DNA of 64,000 nucleotides from Longimycelium tulufanense (GTDB taxonomy: Bacteria; Actinomycetota; Actinomycetes; Mycobacteriales; Pseudonocardiaceae): assembly GCF_014645795.1 (NCBI RefSeq), contig NZ_BMMK01000009.1, positions 124,001 through 188,000 on the forward strand. Reading direction: 5' to 3'. Each line of letters starts with the position of its first letter. Position 1 is the stretch's first letter. Below the pieces are notes generated by a model. That model searched no databases, was not told the origin of the DNA, and worked only from the letters and a program-made list of their open reading frames with translations. Positions 1-8,068 of the stretch are shown piece after piece. The position numbers and the translations under genes are program-made.

Positions 1-843
1 CAGGCGCCGGATCCGGTCCTCGATCGGCGGGTGGGTGGAGAACAGCTTGGCCAGCTGCTCGCCCGGCCGGAACGGGTTGGCGATCATCAGGTGGGACTGG
101 TTGACCAGCTCCGGCTCCGGCGGCAGCGGCCGGGCCTTGGTGCCCATCTCCAGCTTGCGCAGGGCGGAGGCCAGCGCCAGCGGGTCCCCGGTGAGCTGGG
201 AGCCGGAGGCGTCGGCCTCGTACTCCCGGGAGCGGCTGACCGCCATCTGCACGATGCCGGCCGCGACCGGGCCGAGGATGGCGATGAGAAGCATGGCCAG
301 CGGGTTGGGCCGGTCATCGTCGCCCCCGCCGAACAGGCCGGCGAACATCGCCATGTTGGCCAGGAACGTCACCACGCTGGCCAGCGCGCCGGCCACGGAC
401 GAGATGAGGATGTCGCGGTTGTAGACGTGCGAGAGCTCGTGACCGAGGACCGCACGCAACTCACGCTCGGTGAGCAGGTGCAGGATGCCGCTGGTGCAGC
501 AGACCGCGGCGTTGCGCGGGTTGCGGCCGGTCGCGAAGGCGTTGGGAGCCTCCGTCGGGCTGATGTAGAGCCGGGGCATCGGCTGGCGGGCGGCGGTGGC
601 CAGCTCACGGACGATGCGGTACATGGCCGGCTGCTCCGCCTCGGACACCGGCTGCGCGCGCATGGCGCGCAGCGCCAGCTTGTCGGAGTTGAAGTAGGCG
701 TAGGCGTTCATGCCCAGGGCCACGAACAGGGCGATGATCATCGCGGTCCGGCCCATGAGCCCGCCGACCAGGACGATCAGTGCGCTGAGGGCACCGAGCA
801 GGAGCGCCGTCTTCAGTCCGTTGTGGTGCTTGTGGACAGGCAC
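1..843 (-). CDS. htpX: HtpX-family membrane zinc metalloprotease, 3' end beyond window
   Basis: This is an M48 peptidase that degrades misfolded membrane proteins; the active site faces the cytoplasm. The 281 visible residues start at a GTG (841-843) with GGAGG eight bases upstream. The N-terminus holds two membrane segments (about residues 12-45). The zinc motif HELSH is at residues 135-139, followed by further hydrophobic helices and the conserved EAD glutamate motif near residue 209. The C-terminus runs off the left edge after an STHPP signature typical of HtpX. It lies at the end of a locus whose other genes (grcC, menJ, menG, mgtA) sit beside htpX in mycobacteria. Family assignment is secure; the stop codon is not visible. 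Confidence 0.95.
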   Translation of the reverse strand, partial: MPVHKHHNGLKTALLLGALSALIVLVGGLMGRTAMIIALFVALGMNAYAYFNSDKLALRAMRAQPVSEAEQPAMYRIVRELATAARQPMPRLYISPTEAPNAFATGRNPRNAAVCCTSGILHLLTERELRAVLGHELSHVYNRDILISSVAGALASVVTFLANMAMFAGLFGGGDDDRPNPLAMLLIAILGPVAAGIVQMAVSRSREYEADASGSQLTGDPLALASALRKLEMGTKARPLPPEPELVNQSHLMIANPFRPGEQLAKLFSTHPPIEDRIRRL

Positions 844-942
844 GTCTGGAACCTCCGGGTGCTCGCCACGCCCGGTGCGGCCGGGTCGTTGCGTCTGCAC
901 GGATAACGGTCGACGCGGTCCCAGGGTTCCCGACGCAAACGA

Positions 943-1530
943 TCAACGCGCAGGTCGCAGGCCCCGCGGCGCCTTCTCCGGGGCGGGTTCGGCGGCCGGG
1001 TCCAGCGGGGGCGGCGGGGGCACGTCGGCCACCCACTGCCCCAGCCGGTCGCGCTCGTGCACGAGCTCGGCGACCGCCCCGTCCCCGTCCGGGCTACCCG
1101 TTCCCGGATAGCCGAAATCGGGCGCCCAGTGCAGGGCGTCGAACGGGCACACCTCGATGCAGATGCCGCAGTACAGGCAGTGCCCGTAGTCGATGGCGAA
1201 GCGGTCGAGGACGTTGCGCTTGCGGGGTCGGGCGGCGCCGGGTGGCTGCTCGGTCTCAGTGTGCGAGGCGATGTGGATGCACCAGTCTGGGCACTCCCGC
1301 GCGCACAGCATGCACACGGTGCAGTTGGCCTCCAGCAGCGCGATGACGCCCCGGGAGCGCGGCGGCAGCTCGGGCTGCTCGTGCGGGCCGTTCCCGCCCT
1401 GTTCGGTGCTTGCCACTGTGCGCTGGTCCTCGGTCGCGTGCTGGTCGCCGGTGTTGTCGCGCGGGCCCTCCGGCGGGTGGTTCGCCGCTACCCGCAGGCC
1501 CTCGTCGTCACGGCCTGCGATGTTGGTCAC
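943..1530 (-). CDS. NuoI-like protein with two 4Fe-4S clusters (second, orphan set)
   Basis: This 195-residue protein carries two ferredoxin motifs, [12 protein letters not shown] and [12 protein letters not shown], as in the complex I subunit that holds clusters N6a and N6b. It differs clearly from the canonical NuoI at 32480-33049. The N-terminal 60 residues are polar and unlike NuoI; the C-terminus is proline-rich. The GTG start overlaps the stop of the upstream nuoC-like gene in a GTGA, so the three genes form one translationally coupled unit. The partner is inferred to be the adjacent NuoB-like and NuoC-like proteins. No nuoD or membrane subunit accompanies the set, so its electron acceptor is unknown. 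Confidence 0.85.
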   Translation of the reverse strand: MTNIAGRDDEGLRVAANHPPEGPRDNTGDQHATEDQRTVASTEQGGNGPHEQPELPPRSRGVIALLEANCTVCMLCARECPDWCIHIASHTETEQPPGAARPRKRNVLDRFAIDYGHCLYCGICIEVCPFDALHWAPDFGYPGTGSPDGDGAVAELVHERDRLGQWVADVPPPPPLDPAAEPAPEKAPRGLRPAR

Positions 1531-2111
1531 TCCTGTTCCTCTCTGCGCGGGCCCCACTCCGGTCCGGGCACCCCGGGCGGGGCGAGCCGTCGGCGGCTCG
1601 GCGCGGCGGTGCCGTCCTCGCCCGGCTCGAGCCGGCCGGGCCACGGCCGCACCACCCGGGAAGCCAGGACGAAGTCCTTGCGGAGCGGATGGCCGGCGAA
1701 GTCTGCGGACAGCAGCAGGTGGGCGGGGGCAGGCTCGTCGGCCAGCGCGAGGCCGAACATCTCCGCGGCCTCCCGCTCGTGCCAGCCCGCGCCCGCCCAC
1801 ATCCCGGCGACGCTCGGCAGGGCGCCGTCCGCCGACACCTCGGTGCGCATGAGCAGGCCGTCCCAGGTCCCGGGCTCGAGCACGTGCAGGGTCACGGTGT
1901 GCCGCGCCCCCACGGCGCCGGGGCGGCCGGCGTCCTCGGCGCCGAGCCAGTCGAACACGGTGCAGCCCAGCTCGTCGCGCGCGAGGCGGGCCGCCTCGGC
2001 CCACCGCTGGAGGGGCACCTGGACGCTCGTCTGCCCGAACGCGGTGCGCGCCTCGGCCTCCGGGAGGATCGCGACCAGCAGCTCGGCCAGCCGGCTGCTC
2101 GCCGCGGTCAC
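1527..2111 (-). CDS. NuoC-like 30 kDa subunit (second, orphan set)
   Basis: A 194-residue homologue of the complex I 30 kDa subunit. It keeps the signature [13 protein letters not shown] and the GHPLRKDF motif, which match [14 protein letters not shown] and GHPQRRDY in the main NuoC at 40432-41190, while the rest has diverged. It is not fused to a NuoD domain. The GTG start lies in a GTGA overlap with the end of the nuoB-like gene, and its own stop overlaps the nuoI-like start. In complex I this subunit scaffolds the connecting arm; here it probably joins the NuoB-like and NuoI-like partners. Confidence 0.85.
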   Translation of the reverse strand: MTAASSRLAELLVAILPEAEARTAFGQTSVQVPLQRWAEAARLARDELGCTVFDWLGAEDAGRPGAVGARHTVTLHVLEPGTWDGLLMRTEVSADGALPSVAGMWAGAGWHEREAAEMFGLALADEPAPAHLLLSADFAGHPLRKDFVLASRVVRPWPGRLEPGEDGTAAPSRRRLAPPGVPGPEWGPRREEQE

Positions 2112-2557
2112 GCCCGCACCCCCCGGGTGACGAGCCGGTGCAGCGCCACCAGGCCCTCCAGCAGCGCCTCCGGGCGGGGCGGGCAGCCCGGGACCGCCAC
2201 GTGCACCGGCAGGACCTGGTCGATGCCCTTGGTCACGGCGTAGGAATCCCAGTACGGGCCGCCGGTGTTCGAGCAGGCCCCCACCGACAGGACGTACCTC
2301 GGTTCGGGCATTCGCTCGTATGTGGAGAGCACGGCGGGCAGCATGACGTCTGTGACCGTGCCGGAGACCACCAGCACGTGTGCCCGCTCCGGGGCGCCGG
2401 GCACGGGTTCGACGCCGAGCATGGCCGGCCGCCGGTCGCGGTCGTCGCCGCGGCCGTGCAGCGCGGCCATGACCTCGACCCCGCAGCAGGCGAGGCCGAG
2501 ATCGAGCACGGTGACCTCGTAGGTCGTGCCCCAGTCGAGGGTGAAGCGGGTACCCAC
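2108..2557 (-). CDS. NuoB-like 20 kDa subunit (second, orphan set)
   Basis: A NuoB/PSST-type protein, the subunit that carries the terminal cluster N2 in complex I and the small-subunit cluster in group 4 hydrogenases. All four cluster ligands are present: the tandem cysteines of LACCGVEVM, the cysteine of GACSNTGG and that of VPGCPPRPE. The open frame continues upstream to 2701, but the divergent gene at 2648 and the start of homology argue for the GTG at 2555-2557. That start lacks a clear ribosome site, so the start is uncertain. It heads a B-C-I operon without nuoD. Confidence 0.8.
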   Translation of the reverse strand: MGTRFTLDWGTTYEVTVLDLGLACCGVEVMAALHGRGDDRDRRPAMLGVEPVPGAPERAHVLVVSGTVTDVMLPAVLSTYERMPEPRYVLSVGACSNTGGPYWDSYAVTKGIDQVLPVHVAVPGCPPRPEALLEGLVALHRLVTRGVRA

Positions 2558-2647
2558 GAATGGAGGGTAAGCCAGCGCGGCGGGTGGGTCGCACGACCGC
2601 GTGCCGGCGGAGGTCGAGGCGCCTGGAAGGTGAAGGGAGGCCGTGCC

Positions 2648-2890
2648 GTGAAGGACCGAGAGGTGTTCGTCCGAATCCGTGAGCTCGTCGACGAGGAGCA
2701 CCGGCTCCGCGAGGAGATCATCGGCCAGGGCATGTCACCCAGCGACAACGCGCAGCTGCGGGACCTGGAGCGGGCCCTGGACCAGTGCTGGGACCTACTG
2801 CGGCAACGCCGGGCCCGGCGGGAGAGCGGGAGGGACCCGAACAGCGCCCACGCCCGCCGGCCGTCCGAGGTCGAAGGCTACTCGCAGTGA
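2648..2890 (+). CDS. DUF2630-like small protein
   Basis: An 80-residue, highly charged, helical protein matching the DUF2630 pattern: a helix with VDEEHRLRE, then a second helix with LRDLERALDQCWDLLRQRRA and a polar tail. The GTG start is fixed by GGGAGG at 2635-2640, seven bases upstream. It is divergent from the nuoB-like gene, so the roughly 90 bases before it probably hold both promoters. DUF2630 proteins are common in actinobacteria and have no established function. Confidence 0.85.
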   Translation: MKDREVFVRIRELVDEEHRLREEIIGQGMSPSDNAQLRDLERALDQCWDLLRQRRARRESGRDPNSAHARRPSEVEGYSQ

Positions 2891-3148
2891 GGGTTGTCGG
2901 GGCTGCTCAGGCGACTGGTCCCCGCTCTCGTCGTTCGGCGGGCGGTTGGCGCGTCGCTCAACGCGGCGCGGACGATGTTGGCAGAAACGGCGGAAAGATT
3001 CGCGCCGAGCCGGAGATCAGCGGGGTAGTTCACCAACGTCGAGTTGCGCTCGTGCTGGGCTCACGCGGGCGTCTCCCGCGGCGCGGCAGCGGGGATCTCG
3101 CGGGCCACCCGCGGCACACGGCTGGCCAAGCCCGTCATGGGCGGCTGG

Positions 3149-3427
3149 TCAGCCGCGGAGGTGGGTCTCCAGGACGTCGCGCCACGGGTTGGTGCAGCAG
3201 GGGCGCTCGATGCGACGGCCGTTCTCCAGCGCGGCAACGATGGCGCGCACCTGCTCCGCGGTGACCTGTGGCTTGTTCACCGGGCCGGTGGGGACGGCGC
3301 GCAGGATCGCGGCCAGGGCGTCCAGCACGAGCGTGGCGTCCCGGAGCGCGGCTTCGGGCACGAGCCGGGCGGGCTCACCCACCACGTCCTCGACCTCGTG
3401 CACGACCTCGGCATTGATCTTGCTCAT
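3149..3427 (-). CDS. hypothetical protein, 92 aa
   Basis: The ORF has strong G/C third positions and an even amino-acid make-up with predicted helices, so it is probably a real gene. I do not recognise a family. It starts at ATG 3427, is divergent from the VOC gene at 3575, and ends with a Cys-Cys pair and a polar tail. There is no signal peptide or membrane segment. The 258 bases to its right neighbour on the left side (2891-3148) hold no gene that I can support. Confidence 0.55.
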   Translation of the reverse strand: MSKINAEVVHEVEDVVGEPARLVPEAALRDATLVLDALAAILRAVPTGPVNKPQVTAEQVRAIVAALENGRRIERPCCTNPWRDVLETHLRG

Positions 3428-3574
3428 CGGCCGGATGCTAGGCCCGAGTCGCGAGCCGGTCGTCCGTTTCCACTCGTTCGGGGCCCATTCCTGCCCGTCC
3501 CGTGGGACGCTGCCCGAGATCGGCTGTCGGTGCCGGGACTAGCTCGGCGACCGACTCCTTCGGGGGGTGTGGCG

Positions 3575-4300
3575 ATGAACGGGATCCAGCTCAGCCAGGT
3601 GGTGATCGACGCGGCGGATCCGGGGCGGCTCGCGGGATTCTGGGGTGCGGCGCTCGGGTGGCCGGTGACGCCGGACGGGGACGAGGTCGTGGTGGACCCG
3701 CCGGCGGACGCGGCCGGCTGCCCGCTGGTGTTCGTGCCGGTCGCCGACCCGAAGGCGGGCAAGAACCGGGTGCACCTCGATCTCCGGAGCGGGTCGCGGG
3801 AGGAACAGGCCGCGGTAGTCGAGCGGCTGTGCGGCCTGGGAGCCCGGCCAGCCGACATCGGGCAGGACGGGGTGCCGTGGGTGGTCCTCGCCGACCCCGA
3901 GGACAACGAGTTCTGCGTGCTGGAGCCACGCGAGCAGTACGCGGGGTACGGGCAGGTCGTCGCCGTGGTGATCGACGCGGCGGATCCGGGGCGGCTCGCG
4001 GGATTCTGGGCCGAGGCCACGGGCTGGCCGCCCGCCTCCTCGGCCGAGGTGTTCGCGTCGCTGCGGAACCCCGCCGAGCGCGGCCCGGACCTCGAGTTCC
4101 TCCGCAGTGACGAGCCCAGGCGCGGGAAGAACCGACTGCATCTCGATCTGGCGCCCACGCGGGAGCGCGACCAAGCGGCGGAGGTCGAGCGGCTGCAGGG
4201 GCTGGGAGCGGTGACGCGCGACGTGGGTCAGCGGAACGTCTCGTGGGTGGTCCTCGCCGACCCCGAGGACAACGAGTTCTGCGTGCTGACGCCTCGCTGA
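3575..4300 (+). CDS. VOC-family protein with two tandem glyoxalase-like domains
   Basis: This 241-residue protein consists of two copies of a vicinal-oxygen-chelate domain (Glyoxalase_6 type), about residues 1-121 and 122-241. Each begins with VVIDAADPGRLAGFW, has a GKNR(V/L)HLDL strand and ends in WVVLADPEDNEFCVL. The histidine of HLDL and glutamate of EFCVL are the usual metal ligands of the fold. Family members include glyoxalases, antibiotic-binding proteins and dioxygenases, so the substrate cannot be told. The ATG start follows a G-rich ribosome site at 3562-3568. The two halves are nearly identical in DNA in places (see repeat entry). Confidence 0.85.
   Translation: MNGIQLSQVVIDAADPGRLAGFWGAALGWPVTPDGDEVVVDPPADAAGCPLVFVPVADPKAGKNRVHLDLRSGSREEQAAVVERLCGLGARPADIGQDGVPWVVLADPEDNEFCVLEPREQYAGYGQVVAVVIDAADPGRLAGFWAEATGWPPASSAEVFASLRNPAERGPDLEFLRSDEPRRGKNRLHLDLAPTRERDQAAEVERLQGLGAVTRDVGQRNVSWVVLADPEDNEFCVLTPR
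3599..4288 (+). repeat. direct DNA repeats inside the VOC gene, period 366 bp
   Basis: Positions 3599-3644 are identical to 3965-4010 (46 bases), and 3876-3922 are identical to 4242-4288 (47 bases). Both pairs have the same 366-base offset, which is exactly 122 codons. The sequence between the identical blocks has diverged. This shows a tandem duplication of one domain in which the structural ends stayed identical, either by selection or by gene conversion. Confidence 0.95.
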
Positions 4301-4347
4301 ACCGGCAGCGGTGCTCTGCCGCCCGTCAGGCTTCGCCCAGCCCTGCG

Positions 4348-4848
4348 CTACACACGCCCAACCGCGCGGACTCCCCGCGCGGTCCTGCTTAGCTCGTCGG
4401 CGTCGAATCGGTTCGGCGCGATCCGCACCTCGACCGCAACACCCGGCTCCACCAACCAGAACGCCTCGGTGTCGCCGATGAACCCGTTGCCGTCGTCGTG
4501 GCGGAAGTCGGCCAGCTGCCACCGCCCCGGGTCGTGCTCGTGGTAGTCGGCCAGGAAGTCACGCAGGGCGACGGGACTGCTCAGCTTCTGCCCACGCAGC
4601 ACGAACACCTGCAGGTCGACCTGGTGACCGCCGCTCTCGACCTGGCGCTCCCACGCACGCTGGGTGAACCGCACGTCTCCCCACTCGTAGGGGAAGTCCG
4701 TCACCAGCTCGCCGACGCCCGCCGGCACGTGAGTCACCTCGAAGCCGTCCAACTCGCCACCTCGCTGACCAGCAGCGGTTCCCCCTACCAACAGCACCGA
4801 GCTGACACTGGCGACAACAACGGCGAGGAAACGTCGGATGAACCCCAC
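4348..4848 (-). CDS. secreted hypothetical protein
   Basis: A 166-residue protein with a clear Sec signal peptide: MGFIRRF, then a hydrophobic stretch and an A-x-A-like cleavage region around residue 26. The mature part is hydrophilic, has no cysteine after the signal and no lipobox, and has several aromatic/acidic motifs (for example EAFWLVEPGVAVEVRI). I do not recognise a family. The GTG start at 4848 follows GGGAGG with a five-base spacing. It is convergent with the VOC gene. Confidence 0.7.
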   Translation of the reverse strand: MGFIRRFLAVVVASVSSVLLVGGTAAGQRGGELDGFEVTHVPAGVGELVTDFPYEWGDVRFTQRAWERQVESGGHQVDLQVFVLRGQKLSSPVALRDFLADYHEHDPGRWQLADFRHDDGNGFIGDTEAFWLVEPGVAVEVRIAPNRFDADELSRTARGVRAVGRV

Positions 4849-5113
4849 CGGAACCTCCCTTCCCCTTGATCATCCTTGCGGGCGGCCCCGATCCCGGGCT
4901 CCCCGACTCGCCTGGCCTGCCCCGGATCTCACCCTTGTGGATACGCTGTGGGCCAGTTGACGCACGCGGTGGCGCTGGTCATGGCACAGCTGGTCAACAT
5001 GTGGCCTGACGTCAGCGGCGAGGCAGGGCACGGGCGTGCGCTGGGAGAAAGTTGCGGCAAGGCGGTGGATGCCTTCACGGCTCCAGCCAACGATTTGTAG
5101 CGGCAAGAAGCCG

Positions 5114-5875
5114 TTATGCAGGTGCGTTGTGGTCGACAACCGCCCGGTACGTGCGCATGATGACCGCCGCCTCGTGGGCTCCGCGTCGGACCGCGGCCAC
5201 GAGCTGATGCTGCCGGCGGTGGAACTCGTCGGCCGGCACGGCAACGGACACCGCGCCGACCACCGTCCCGTCACCGGCACGAACCGGGGTGGCCAGGCAT
5301 GCCATTCCTGGCACGACTTCCTCCAACTCGGTGGCCAGCCCGTCCCGCCGTACCTGGCGGAATTGCTGCTCCAGCTCGTCGACTTCGGTGATGGTGTTGG
5401 GAGTCAGGCGGTGCATTCCGGTCGCGGTCAGGTAGCGCCGACGGGCCGCTGTTGTCCACGACGACAACAGGACCTTGCCGTGCGCGGTCGCGTGCGCGAA
5501 CCGGTCGGTTCCCAGCTGGAACGCCGGATCAGTGTCCCGTGTGGTCATATCCGCGACCACGATGTCGCCGTCGCGGTAGGTCGAGTAGTAGGCGGTCGCG
5601 CGGGCGGCGCGCTGGATGTGGCCGAGGAGGCCGTGCAGGTCGTCGGTGATCCGCATCTGTTGCCAGAAGGCGCGGTTCAGCCCGGACACCTGGTGTCCCA
5701 GTACGTAACCGGCGGACGTGCGGACCAGGTAGCCACGCGCGGACAACACGTTGATCAGGTTGTAGATCGTCGACAGGCCACAGCCGGCACGGCGGGCCAG
5801 TGCCTTGGCTGACACCGGTTCACTCGACGCGGCAACGGCTTCCAGAACGTCCATCGCTCGGTCCACGGTCTGCAC
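5114..5875 (-). CDS. IclR-family transcriptional regulator
   Basis: A 253-residue regulator with an N-terminal winged helix-turn-helix (residues about 1-60, VSAKALARRAGCGLSTIYNL) and a C-terminal IclR effector domain containing the FAHATAHGKVLLS and VVGAVSVAVPADEF motifs. IclR proteins bind small aromatic or carboxylic effectors. The GTG start at 5875 is preceded by GGAGGAGGTGA. It lies downstream of, and on the same strand as, the PfpI-like gene, with 135 bases between. The target is unknown; the nearest candidate is that gene. Confidence 0.9.
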   Translation of the reverse strand: MQTVDRAMDVLEAVAASSEPVSAKALARRAGCGLSTIYNLINVLSARGYLVRTSAGYVLGHQVSGLNRAFWQQMRITDDLHGLLGHIQRAARATAYYSTYRDGDIVVADMTTRDTDPAFQLGTDRFAHATAHGKVLLSSWTTAARRRYLTATGMHRLTPNTITEVDELEQQFRQVRRDGLATELEEVVPGMACLATPVRAGDGTVVGAVSVAVPADEFHRRQHQLVAAVRRGAHEAAVIMRTYRAVVDHNAPA

Positions 5876-6010
5876 GTCGTCACCTCCTCCCCCCGCCCAT
5901 GGTGCCCGGACGGGCGGCGGCCCTCACCGCCGTACTTAGGGGAAATGGCGAGAATCACGTGCTCGCCGGGTTGGTGAGGGCCGCCGGGGCCGGGGCGGAC
6001 GGGGTTGGGG

Positions 6011-6577
6011 TCAGACGTTGACCGGCGCGTGCTTGCGCAGCAGCTCGACGAAGGCACGCATCCAGGCGGGGTGATCGTTCCACGCACGGGCGGAGACCAT
6101 GTTGCCGTCGACCACGGGCGCCTCGTCGACGAATGTGCCGCCGTTGACCTCCACGTCGGGGGCACAGTGCGGCCAGGCCGCAACGCGACGGCCGGAGAGG
6201 ACGCCGAGCGGGGCGAGCGCGACCGCGGCGTGGCAGATGTGTGCGACTGGCTTGTTCTCGGTGAAGAAGTGCTCGACGATCCGGCGGAAGTCGGCGTTCA
6301 CACGCAGGTACTCGGGCGCGCGGCCGCCGGGCAGCACGAGGGCGGCGTAGTCGGCCGGGTCGACGTCGGCGAGGGCGAGGTCCGCCGGCCAGCAGTGGCC
6401 CAGCTTCTCGGTGTAGGTGTCGAAGCCGTCCACGAAGTCGTGCACGACGAACTGGAGCTTCTTGGCGGAGGGCGCCGCGATGTGCACCTCGTAGCCCTCC
6501 TCCAACAGCCGCTGGTAGGGGTAGAAGACCTCCAGGTCCTCGGCGGCGTCGCCGGTGACGATCAGCACCTTGGGCAT
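6011..6577 (-). CDS. DJ-1/PfpI-family protein
   Basis: A 188-residue protein of the class I glutamine amidotransferase-like DJ-1/PfpI superfamily. The nucleophile elbow is AHICHA (Cys115, His116), and VLPGGRAPEYL matches the family's loop near residues 81-91. Members include proteases, glyoxalase III/deglycases and stress proteins; which of these this is cannot be settled. The ATG at 6577 has GAGGAG seven bases upstream. The longer open frame upstream has no ribosome site and reads into non-coding sequence, so I rejected it. Confidence 0.85.
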   Translation of the reverse strand: MPKVLIVTGDAAEDLEVFYPYQRLLEEGYEVHIAAPSAKKLQFVVHDFVDGFDTYTEKLGHCWPADLALADVDPADYAALVLPGGRAPEYLRVNADFRRIVEHFFTENKPVAHICHAAVALAPLGVLSGRRVAAWPHCAPDVEVNGGTFVDEAPVVDGNMVSARAWNDHPAWMRAFVELLRKHAPVNV

Positions 6578-6953
6578 CGGGTTCTCCTCGTTCCATCTGA
6601 CCGCCGGGATTTCCGGCGCTGGCCATGCTGGTCGCCGGAGCGCCGCCCGAGCCATCCGCCACCGGTGCCATTCCAGCCATCCTGGAAAAGCCGTCCTCAA
6701 CGCGGTTGCCGGCCGTGCGGGCGCCACCATCGAGGTCCCGCGTTGGCGCGCCATGTCGTTGACGACAGCGGACGTGCCGGACGTACCGCACTTCTTCTCG
6801 TGGTGCCGGCCCTTTGCCCTCTCCATACCCCTCGGCGTCGTAGCCCTGGCCTGTCTCGTTGCCGGAGTGGTTGGTCCCCTTGCCCTGGGCCGCGCAACAA
6901 TCGCAGCTATCGCCGGCAGCGCCATAGCGCGCCGAAAGAAGGGCAAATATGGG

Positions 6954-6981
6954 GAAGGTCCCCGGCAGGCCGGGGACCTTC
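6954..6981 (-). terminator. terminator-like hairpin downstream of ddaH (distal)
   Basis: GAAGGTCCCCGG and CCGGGGACCTTC form a perfect 12-bp stem with a 4-base CAGG loop. It lies about 120 bases past the ddaH stop. No T-tract follows, as is usual for actinomycete terminators. Confidence 0.75.
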
Positions 6982-6990
6982 GGATCGTCG

Positions 6991-7021
6991 CGGGGCTCGC
7001 CGGAAACTCCGGCGAGCCCCG
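6991..7021 (-). terminator. terminator-like hairpin downstream of ddaH (proximal)
   Basis: CGGGGCTCGCCGG and CCGGCGAGCCCCG form a perfect 13-bp stem around a 5-base AAACT loop. It is 79 bases past the ddaH stop and only nine bases from the second hairpin, giving a tandem terminator. Confidence 0.75.
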
Positions 7022-7099
7022 GGGAACGTGGTGGGTGACAGTCGTCCAGATTGCGGCGTTCGCCTGGTTCGGTCACGGATTTTGCGACCCGGGAAAACC

Positions 7100-7993
7100 T
7101 CAGTCGCGGAGTTCCATGGTGCAGCACTTGGGGCCGCCGCCGGACTTCCGCAGCTCCGAGACGTCCACCAGGACCGGCTCGAAGCCGCGCTCGGCAACCT
7201 TCTCCGCCAGGTGCGTCGCCTCCATCGGCAACACCACGTTCCTGCCGTCGGAAACGCCGTTGAGGCCCAGGCACTCCGCGTCCTCAGCGTTCGCGATCAC
7301 GGCATCCGGGAACAGCCGCCGCAGCACCTGCTGCGACCCCGGCGAGAACGCGTCCGGGTAGTAGGCGACCAGCGGGTGCTCGCTCTGGTCGTCGAGCACG
7401 AACAACGCAACATCGAGGTGGTAGTAGCGCGGGTCGACCAGCTGCAGCGACACCACCGGCATCCCGAGCACCTCCTGGGCCTCGGCGTGCGCGCCCGGGT
7501 CGGTCCGAAAGCCGGTGCCGGCCAGTAGCAGCGACCCGGTCCAGGCGAAGTCACCCTCCGCCTCGTTGATCTTCTCCGGCATCACCACGCTGCGGTAGCC
7601 GTGCTCCAGGAACCAGCGCCGGAAGTGCTCGGCCTCGGCCGCGCGCTGCTCGGCCCGGAACCGCGACCCGAGCACCCGCCCGTCGATCACGGTGCCGGAG
7701 TTGGCCGCGAACACCATGTCCGGCAGCCCCGGCTGCGGCTCGATCGTCTCGACGGTGTGCCCGAGCCGCTCGTAGGTCCGCCGCAGCTGCTCCCACTGCT
7801 CGACGGCGCGCTCCGTGCTGACCGGCTGGTCGGGCCGCATCCACGGGTTGATCACGTACTCCACGGTGAAGAACCGCGGCTCGCACATGAGGTAACGGCG
7901 GCGGGTCGGAACCCGCTCGCCCGCGGCGAACGTGGCACCGGAGGCGGGGTCCGGTGTTCTCGCCCCGAGGGGCGCGTCAAGGGTGGACGACAT
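7100..7993 (-). CDS. ddaH: dimethylargininase (NG,NG-dimethylarginine dimethylaminohydrolase family)
   Basis: A 297-residue guanidino-group hydrolase of the amidinotransferase fold, expected to convert methylated arginine or arginine to citrulline. Family features are EPRFFTVEYVINPWM at the start of the catalytic domain, the catalytic histidine in YYHLDVALFVLDD and the catalytic cysteine near the C-terminus in GGGPKCCTMEL. The start is ATG 7993, which has no ribosome site but sits seven bases after a good -10 box, so the mRNA is probably leaderless. The divergent Lrp/AsnC gene next to it mirrors M. tuberculosis Rv2323c-Rv2324, although no ornithine aminotransferase gene follows here. Confidence 0.88.
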   Translation of the reverse strand: MSSTLDAPLGARTPDPASGATFAAGERVPTRRRYLMCEPRFFTVEYVINPWMRPDQPVSTERAVEQWEQLRRTYERLGHTVETIEPQPGLPDMVFAANSGTVIDGRVLGSRFRAEQRAAEAEHFRRWFLEHGYRSVVMPEKINEAEGDFAWTGSLLLAGTGFRTDPGAHAEAQEVLGMPVVSLQLVDPRYYHLDVALFVLDDQSEHPLVAYYPDAFSPGSQQVLRRLFPDAVIANAEDAECLGLNGVSDGRNVVLPMEATHLAEKVAERGFEPVLVDVSELRKSGGGPKCCTMELRD

Positions 7994-8000
7994 GATTCGA

Positions 8001-8030
8001 AATGTATGGTGCGGCAATACCATCGCTCAA
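8001..8030 (-). promoter_or_regulatory. leaderless promoter of ddaH
   Basis: On the minus strand TTGAGC (8025-8030) and TACATT (8001-8006) are separated by 18 bases. The -10 is followed by exactly seven bases before the ATG of ddaH, the spacing expected for a transcript that begins at the start codon. Confidence 0.65.
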
Positions 8031-8068
8031 CGCCGCTTTATTGCGGCAGATGAGGCAGACTGTTGCGT

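Larger units (their letters stand above)
6578..7099. other. gene-poor spacer with two terminator hairpins
   Basis: These 522 bases between the PfpI-like gene and ddaH hold no gene I can support. An open + frame from ATG 6753 encodes one hydrophobic helix, but it lacks a ribosome site and runs through the hairpins into ddaH antisense. The clear content is a pair of strong stem-loops near the ddaH end. Confidence 0.6.

Noticed and set aside
943-2557. The second nuoB-nuoC-nuoI set as an assembly duplicate of the main operon
   Set aside because: The sequences are strongly diverged outside the cofactor motifs, gene order and lengths differ, and nuoD is missing, so it is a distinct set.
4876-5100. 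A 74-codon + strand ORF between the secreted protein and the IclR gene
   Set aside because: No ribosome site and no recognisable features; treated as non-coding spacer.
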